41,074 nt of DNA from Rhizobium alarense (GTDB lineage Bacteria > Pseudomonadota > Alphaproteobacteria > Rhizobiales > Rhizobiaceae): positions 1 to 41,074 of the forward strand of contig NZ_JAKGBU010000048.1 in assembly GCF_021555155.1 (NCBI RefSeq). Reading direction: 5' to 3'. Shown piece by piece: positions 40,725-41,074 of the stretch. The notes under the pieces were generated by a model. It was given only the letters and a program-made list of their open reading frames with translations. It was not told the origin of the DNA and made no database searches. Numbering within the stretch: the first letter of the stretch is position 1; each line of letters starts with the position of its first letter. The position numbers and the translations under genes were made by a program.

Positions 40725-41074
40725 CTATGCAGCAGCAGCGACGACGCGGTTGCGACCGCTGCGTTTCGCCTCGTAGAGCGCCGTGTCGGCGCGCTTGACG
40801 AGCGCCTCCGGCGTATCGCCCGTCTGCAGCGTCGAAAGACCGAGCGAGGCCGTCACGGCGAGCACCTCGCCCGTGCGGCCGATCTGGAACGGCACGCTCT
40901 CGATGATGATCCTCAGCCGCTCGGCGACGGCTGCGGCGACGTCCGCAGGCGTATCGGGCATCACGACGACGAATTCCTCCCCGCCGTAGCGGCAGGCGAG
41001 GTCGGCGCCGCGCACGGTGCTGCGGACACGGCTGGCGAATTCCTTGAGAACGGCGTCGCCGATATCGTGCCCAT
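40725..41074 (-). CDS. pleD: Diguanylate cyclase response regulator PleD, C-terminal GGDEF part (cut by window edge)
   Basis: 115 codons of the C-terminal GGDEF domain, which makes cyclic di-GMP. Visible are GHDIGDAVLKEFA, the active-site loop RYGGEEFVVVMP, and the inhibitory site RxxD (RGAD) five residues before GGEEF. The end VKRADTALYEAKRSGRNRVV is very close to Caulobacter PleD, and the position next to rpmG also fits PleD. The two receiver domains would lie to the right of the window. In Caulobacter, PleD controls the swarmer-to-stalked transition. Another GGDEF protein is possible but less likely. Confidence 0.85.
   Translation of the reverse strand, partial: GHDIGDAVLKEFASRVRSTVRGADLACRYGGEEFVVVMPDTPADVAAAVAERLRIIIESVPFQIGRTGEVLAVTASLGLSTLQTGDTPEALVKRADTALYEAKRSGRNRVVAAAA

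Noticed and set aside
1-41074. CRISPR array, transposon, integrase or prophage
   Set aside because: No regularly spaced direct repeats, no transposase or integrase reading frame and no target-site duplications were seen.

Overview
The window is GC-rich chromosomal DNA from an alphaproteobacterium, most probably a member of the Rhizobiaceae (Rhizobium/Ensifer/Shinella type). This rests on protein content: an RNase E with a long insertion inside its S1 domain and a C-terminal GWW motif, an NDUFA12-like complex I accessory protein, DUF2155, DUF6105, a gatCAB amidotransferase, and the gene order pyrB-pyrC'-plsY-dprA-topA-rnr-rpmG-pleD, which I recall from rhizobial chromosomes. No tRNA, rRNA, CRISPR array, insertion sequence or prophage was found. 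Nearly all of the window is core housekeeping sequence.

Layout. Positions 1-3600 (minus): penicillin-binding protein 1A (mrcA, cut by the left edge) and the murein amidase amiC. Positions 3601-7035: a long non-coding leader with several adjacent hairpins, then RNase E (rne). Positions 7204-9210: an SDR oxidoreductase and, convergent, a PLP aminotransferase. Positions 9426-13222 (plus): a DsbA-family thiol oxidoreductase, aroQ, accB, accC and aat. Positions 13258-16350 (minus): gatB, a GNAT acetyltransferase, NDUFA12-like protein and DUF2155. Positions 16457-19963 are the most accessory-looking part: an Rrf2 regulator with a palindromic operator touching its start codon, a thioredoxin-reductase-like flavoprotein, an orphan YjhX-family protein between palindromes, an RTX calcium-binding protein and a GNAT protein. 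Positions 20175-23584 (minus): UPF0173 hydrolase, S51 peptidase, gatC and gatA. Positions 23734-27769: a PhnA-domain protein, ruvX, two small overlapping membrane-protein genes, an AEC transporter and an AidB-like acyl-CoA dehydrogenase. Positions 27928-31972 (plus): pyrB, a degenerate dihydroorotase (PyrC'), plsY and dprA. Positions 32420-39758 (plus): topA, rnr, DUF983, NUDIX and MFS. Positions 39861-41074: rpmG, a probable small-RNA gene on the minus strand, and the 3' end of pleD.

How the genes work together. Functional groups are peptidoglycan synthesis and splitting (mrcA, amiC), RNA decay (rne, rnr), fatty acid and phospholipid synthesis (accBC, plsY), tRNA-dependent amidation (gatCAB) and N-end labelling (aat), pyrimidine synthesis (pyrB with a non-catalytic PyrC'), and DNA topology and processing (topA, ruvX, dprA). 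The Rrf2 gene and the CPYC flavoprotein look like a small self-regulated thiol-redox unit.

No large new system was found. The observations most worth following are a probable minus-strand sRNA between rpmG and pleD, supported by two separate minus-strand terminators; the rne leader hairpins; the Rrf2 operator and possible leaderless mRNA; and a short tract of atypical codons with extra residues inside gatA.
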